From NCBI RefSeq assembly GCF_001911425.1, contig NZ_MPPL01000001.1, positions 4,848,282-4,912,281 on the forward strand: a stretch of DNA of 64,000 bases. Direction: 5' to 3'. Numbering within the stretch: position 1 is the stretch's first letter; each line of letters starts with the position of its first letter. Positions 62,601 through 64,000 of the stretch are shown here, piece after piece. The translations under genes and the position numbers were made by a program. The notes beneath the pieces are model-generated. The model was not told the origin of the DNA and ran no database searches. It worked only from the letters and a program-made list of their open reading frames with translations. This DNA is from Mucilaginibacter polytrichastri (lineage in GTDB: Bacteria > Bacteroidota > Bacteroidia > Sphingobacteriales > Sphingobacteriaceae).

Positions 62601-63275
62601 TGGCCGGCCAATAGCGTTGGCGATGACATTGAACTGTATACCGACGAGAGCCGCACGCAGCTATTAACCAAAATTCACACCCTGCGCCAGCAATCAGAAA
62701 AAGTTAAGGGCGAGCCTTATTATGCGTTATCTGATTTCATTGCACCTAAGGCTAGTGGTGTACCCGATTACTTTGGCGGCTTTGCCGTTACCACAGGTAT
62801 TGGCTGCGACGAACTGGTTGCCAAATTTGAGGCCGATTATGACGATTACAACAGCATTTTAGCCAAAGCACTGGCCGACCGTTTGGCAGAAGCCTTTGCC
62901 GAAAAGATGCACGAGCTGGTACGTCGCGAACATTGGGGTTATGCTAAAGATGAATTATTGGATACCGTGGCTTTGATTAAGGAAGAGTACCAGGGCATTC
63001 GCCCGGCACCGGGCTACCCGGCATGCCCGGACCATACCGAGAAAACTACCCTGTTTGATTTGCTTAAAGCAGAAGATAATGCCCACATGCACCTGACCGA
63101 AAGTTTGGCCATGACACCGGCTGCATCGGTAAGCGGATTTTATTTTGCACATCCTCAAGCGCGGTATTTTGGATTAGGGAAAATAAGCAAAGATCAGGTA
63201 GAGGATTATGCTAAAAGGAAAAATATGTCGTTAGAGACCGTAGAAAGATGGCTTGGGCCCAATTTAAATTACTAA
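59601..63275 (+). CDS. metH: Methionine synthase, cobalamin-dependent
   Basis: A 1224-residue full-length MetH, which moves a methyl group from methyltetrahydrofolate to homocysteine through B12. Domains in order: homocysteine/zinc (1-320, with GLNCALG and GGCCGT), folate (about 345-610), B12 cap and B12 domain (about 645-880, with GDVHDIGKN giving the axial His), and the SAM activation domain (about 890-1224, with RPAPGYPACPDH). ATG 59601 is the start; an upstream in-frame one would translate the inverted repeat. A SAM-I riboswitch controls it. Confidence 0.97.
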   Translation: MSIREELQKRILVIDGAMGTMIQRYQLTEQDFRGNRFKDHPSDLKGNNDLLNITRPDVIKAIHNEYLQAGADIIETNTFSTQRISLADYHLEELDYELSYEGARIAREAVDEWNIKTPDKPRFVAGAVGPTNRTASLSPDVNDPGYRAVTFDDLADAYYAQVRGLFDGGSDVILIETIFDTLNAKAALFAVQRYAHETGKNLPIMISGTITDASGRTLSGQTVEAFWNSIRHANLLSVGLNCALGAKEMRPHIEELSQKADVFISAYPNAGLPNEFGGYDEMPHETAHLIDDFLKAGFVNIVGGCCGTTPEHIKCIADRAEKYKPRPIPHPEPHMRLSGLEAVTITPEANFVNVGERTNITGSPKFSKLILAENYEEALTVARQQVEGGAQVIDINMDEGMIDSEAVMVKFLNLVASEPDIAKLPIMVDSSKWTVIEAGLKCLQGKGIVNSISLKEGEDKFKEYARKIMSYGAATVVMAFDENGQADSFERRIEICKRSYDILVDEVGFPPQDIIFDPNILTVATGLEEHNNYAVDFINATRWIKQNLPMAKVSGGVSNISFSFRGNNVVREAMHSAFLYHAIKAGMDMGIVNAGMLEVYEQIPADLLIKVEDVLLNRNPEATEKLVEYADTVKSKGKEIVRDEAWRNNPVEERLSHALVKGIIEYLDADVEEARQQFAKPLEVIEGPLMNGMNIVGDLFGAGKMFLPQVVKSARVMKKAVAYLLPFIEEEKLKNADTTSRKNAGKVLMATVKGDVHDIGKNIVGVVLACNNFEVIDLGVMVPAQRILDEARKQEVDIIGLSGLITPSLDEMVHFAKEMEREGMTIPLIVGGATTSRIHAAVKIAPNYSGPAIHVLDASRSVTVCSNLMSAENKGPYVESIKAEYEKAREAHLNKRSDKRFVSIDEARNQHCEINLNGSMPPKPTFTGTKVFEAYPLEELVPYIDWTPFFHTWELRGSYPKIFNDKYVGEEAKKLYDDAQVLLDKIIKEKLLQANGVIGFWPANSVGDDIELYTDESRTQLLTKIHTLRQQSEKVKGEPYYALSDFIAPKASGVPDYFGGFAVTTGIGCDELVAKFEADYDDYNSILAKALADRLAEAFAEKMHELVRREHWGYAKDELLDTVALIKEEYQGIRPAPGYPACPDHTEKTTLFDLLKAEDNAHMHLTESLAMTPAASVSGFYFAHPQARYFGLGKISKDQVEDYAKRKNMSLETVERWLGPNLNY

Positions 63276-63320
63276 ATTGGTGCTGACAGTCCATATTTAA
63301 TCCTCTAACCCCAAGGAAAA

Positions 63321-63683
63321 ATGACATACAACAATTTAGCGGCATGGAAAGAAGCGCGGTTTTTAGTTAAAACAGTTTACCTTCAAACATCCATATTTCC
63401 ACAACAGGAAGTAATGGGATTACAATCACAGATCAGGCGGGCAGCGGTATCAATACCAGCAAACATTGCCGAAGGTTGCGGCAGAAAGAACAGGAAAGAA
63501 GTACTGCAGCATTTCACCTTGGCCAGAAGCGCCATGTATGAATTAGAGACAGAACTTTACCTTTCCAACGATTTGAATTTTATTAAACATGATGATCTGG
63601 AATCAATTTTAACACAAATAACAAAGACTAAAGACCTGCTTGGCGGATTGATCAAATATTATAAAACAGAAATTGAAGATTGA
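63321..63683 (+). CDS. Four-helix-bundle protein (S23/IVS family)
   Basis: A 120-residue helical protein of the family first found in 23S rRNA intervening sequences. Signatures are LAAWKEARFLVKTVYLQT, QIRRAAVSIPANIAEGCGR and ELETELYLS. The function is unknown. It lies 45 bp after metH and 24 bp before metF on the same strand, so it is embedded in a methionine operon instead of an rRNA operon. Confidence 0.9.
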   Translation: MTYNNLAAWKEARFLVKTVYLQTSIFPQQEVMGLQSQIRRAAVSIPANIAEGCGRKNRKEVLQHFTLARSAMYELETELYLSNDLNFIKHDDLESILTQITKTKDLLGGLIKYYKTEIED

Positions 63684-63707
63684 TAAGCCCGGGCCACAAC
63701 ACCTAAA

Positions 63708-64000
63708 ATGAAAATCACAGAACATATTGCCAACGCCAAAGGCAAAACACTTTTTTCTTTCGAACTACTGCCCCCTATTAAAGGGTCTAATTTGCAGGGT
63801 ATATTTAACGCTATCGATCCGCTCATGGAGTTTAATCCTCCGTTTATTGATGTAACCTCATCGCGCGAGGATCATTTGTATAAGGAACACGCCAGCGGGC
63901 TATTAGAGAAAGTAACATTTCGTAAACGTCCCGGCACCGTGGCTGTATGCGCGGCAATTATGAATAAATATAAGGTAGATGCCGTGCCGCATTTAATTTG
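63708..64000 (+). CDS. metF: Methylenetetrahydrofolate reductase, 3' end cut by window
   Basis: The first 97 codons of metF (start KITEHIANAKGKTLFSFELLP with PFIDVTSSRED). MetF makes the methyltetrahydrofolate that MetH uses. It follows metH and the S23-type gene on the same strand. The frame runs off the window. Confidence 0.88.
   Translation, partial: MKITEHIANAKGKTLFSFELLPPIKGSNLQGIFNAIDPLMEFNPPFIDVTSSREDHLYKEHASGLLEKVTFRKRPGTVAVCAAIMNKYKVDAVPHLI

Noticed and set aside
1..64000. CRISPR arrays, tRNA or rRNA genes, transposases, prophage genes
   Set aside because: None was seen on reading both strands; a tRNA scan was not run, so a tRNA cannot be fully excluded.

Overview
This window looks like chromosomal DNA of a Bacteroidota bacterium, most likely family Sphingobacteriaceae (Mucilaginibacter/Pedobacter type). 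The evidence is two large outer-membrane beta-barrel receptors with carboxypeptidase-regulatory-like N-termini, gliding lipoprotein GldD, a fused E1 alpha/beta 2-oxoacid dehydrogenase, many Bacteroidota lipoprotein signals, TAnnTTTG-type promoters instead of the E. coli consensus, and frequent TTG or weak-RBS starts. No rRNA, tRNA, CRISPR array, transposase or prophage gene was seen; the window is mostly housekeeping.

Layout. 1-2476: a TonB-dependent-receptor-like barrel, cut by the left edge. 2676-6027: AraC regulator + SDR operon, a lipoprotein thioredoxin, and a Gfo/Idh/MocA oxidoreductase, all on the minus strand. 6174-12436 (plus): gcvH, a VanZ-like protein, a tiny lipoprotein, a second barrel receptor behind a twin-operator promoter, and feoA-feoB. 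12414-17722: a small hypothetical, a SprT-like metalloprotein, a zeta-toxin-like kinase with a small partner gene, the fused E1 enzyme, a DUF4198 protein and a RibD-like reductase. 17722-27021 (minus): LutB-like Fe-S protein, M28 peptidase, rpiB, tatC, and the fatty-acid cluster DUF177-rpmF-plsX-fabH-accB-accC. 27306-30134: a two-CxxC protein, a DUF6249 membrane protein, an ECF sigma factor with a membrane anti-sigma-like partner, then a 435-bp intergenic stretch that may encode a small RNA. 30135-34934 (minus): M28 peptidase, S8 subtilase, ALDH7-type dehydrogenase. 35176-43310 (plus): TPR protein, phosphosulfolactate synthase, aroE, gldD, MBL hydrolase, LolCE-type permease, a lipoprotein, rbfA, M23 peptidase, TonB-C-domain protein. 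43435-48532 (minus): DUF1800, GMC oxidoreductase, gluconate-2-dehydrogenase-subunit-3-like protein, DUF1501. 48758-58926: paired DUF3857 transglutaminase-like proteins, aat, a disordered secreted protein, S41 protease (minus), murQ, a conserved hypothetical, a Bax-inhibitor-1 protein and OmpW. 58927-64000: a repeat-bearing gap, a SAM-I riboswitch, metH, a four-helix-bundle (S23) protein and the start of metF.

The coding part is mostly conventional. The most unusual signal is between genes. Several gaps are almost filled by inverted repeats whose arms are built from short repeated words. The arms match very well within one locus (29/29 at 38975-39087, 30/31 at 59493-59594, 18/18 inside a larger structure at 19144-19290) but the words differ from locus to locus, and the arms abut the neighbouring start or stop codons. 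One lies between the SAM riboswitch and the metH start codon. A different dispersed element of about 68 bp occurs twice in inverted orientation (27212-27279 and 59109-59176). The receptor at 7184 has two copies of a palindromic operator exactly 40 bp apart, one of them filling the -33/-7 spacer. All calls are from reading the sequence; no database search was run.
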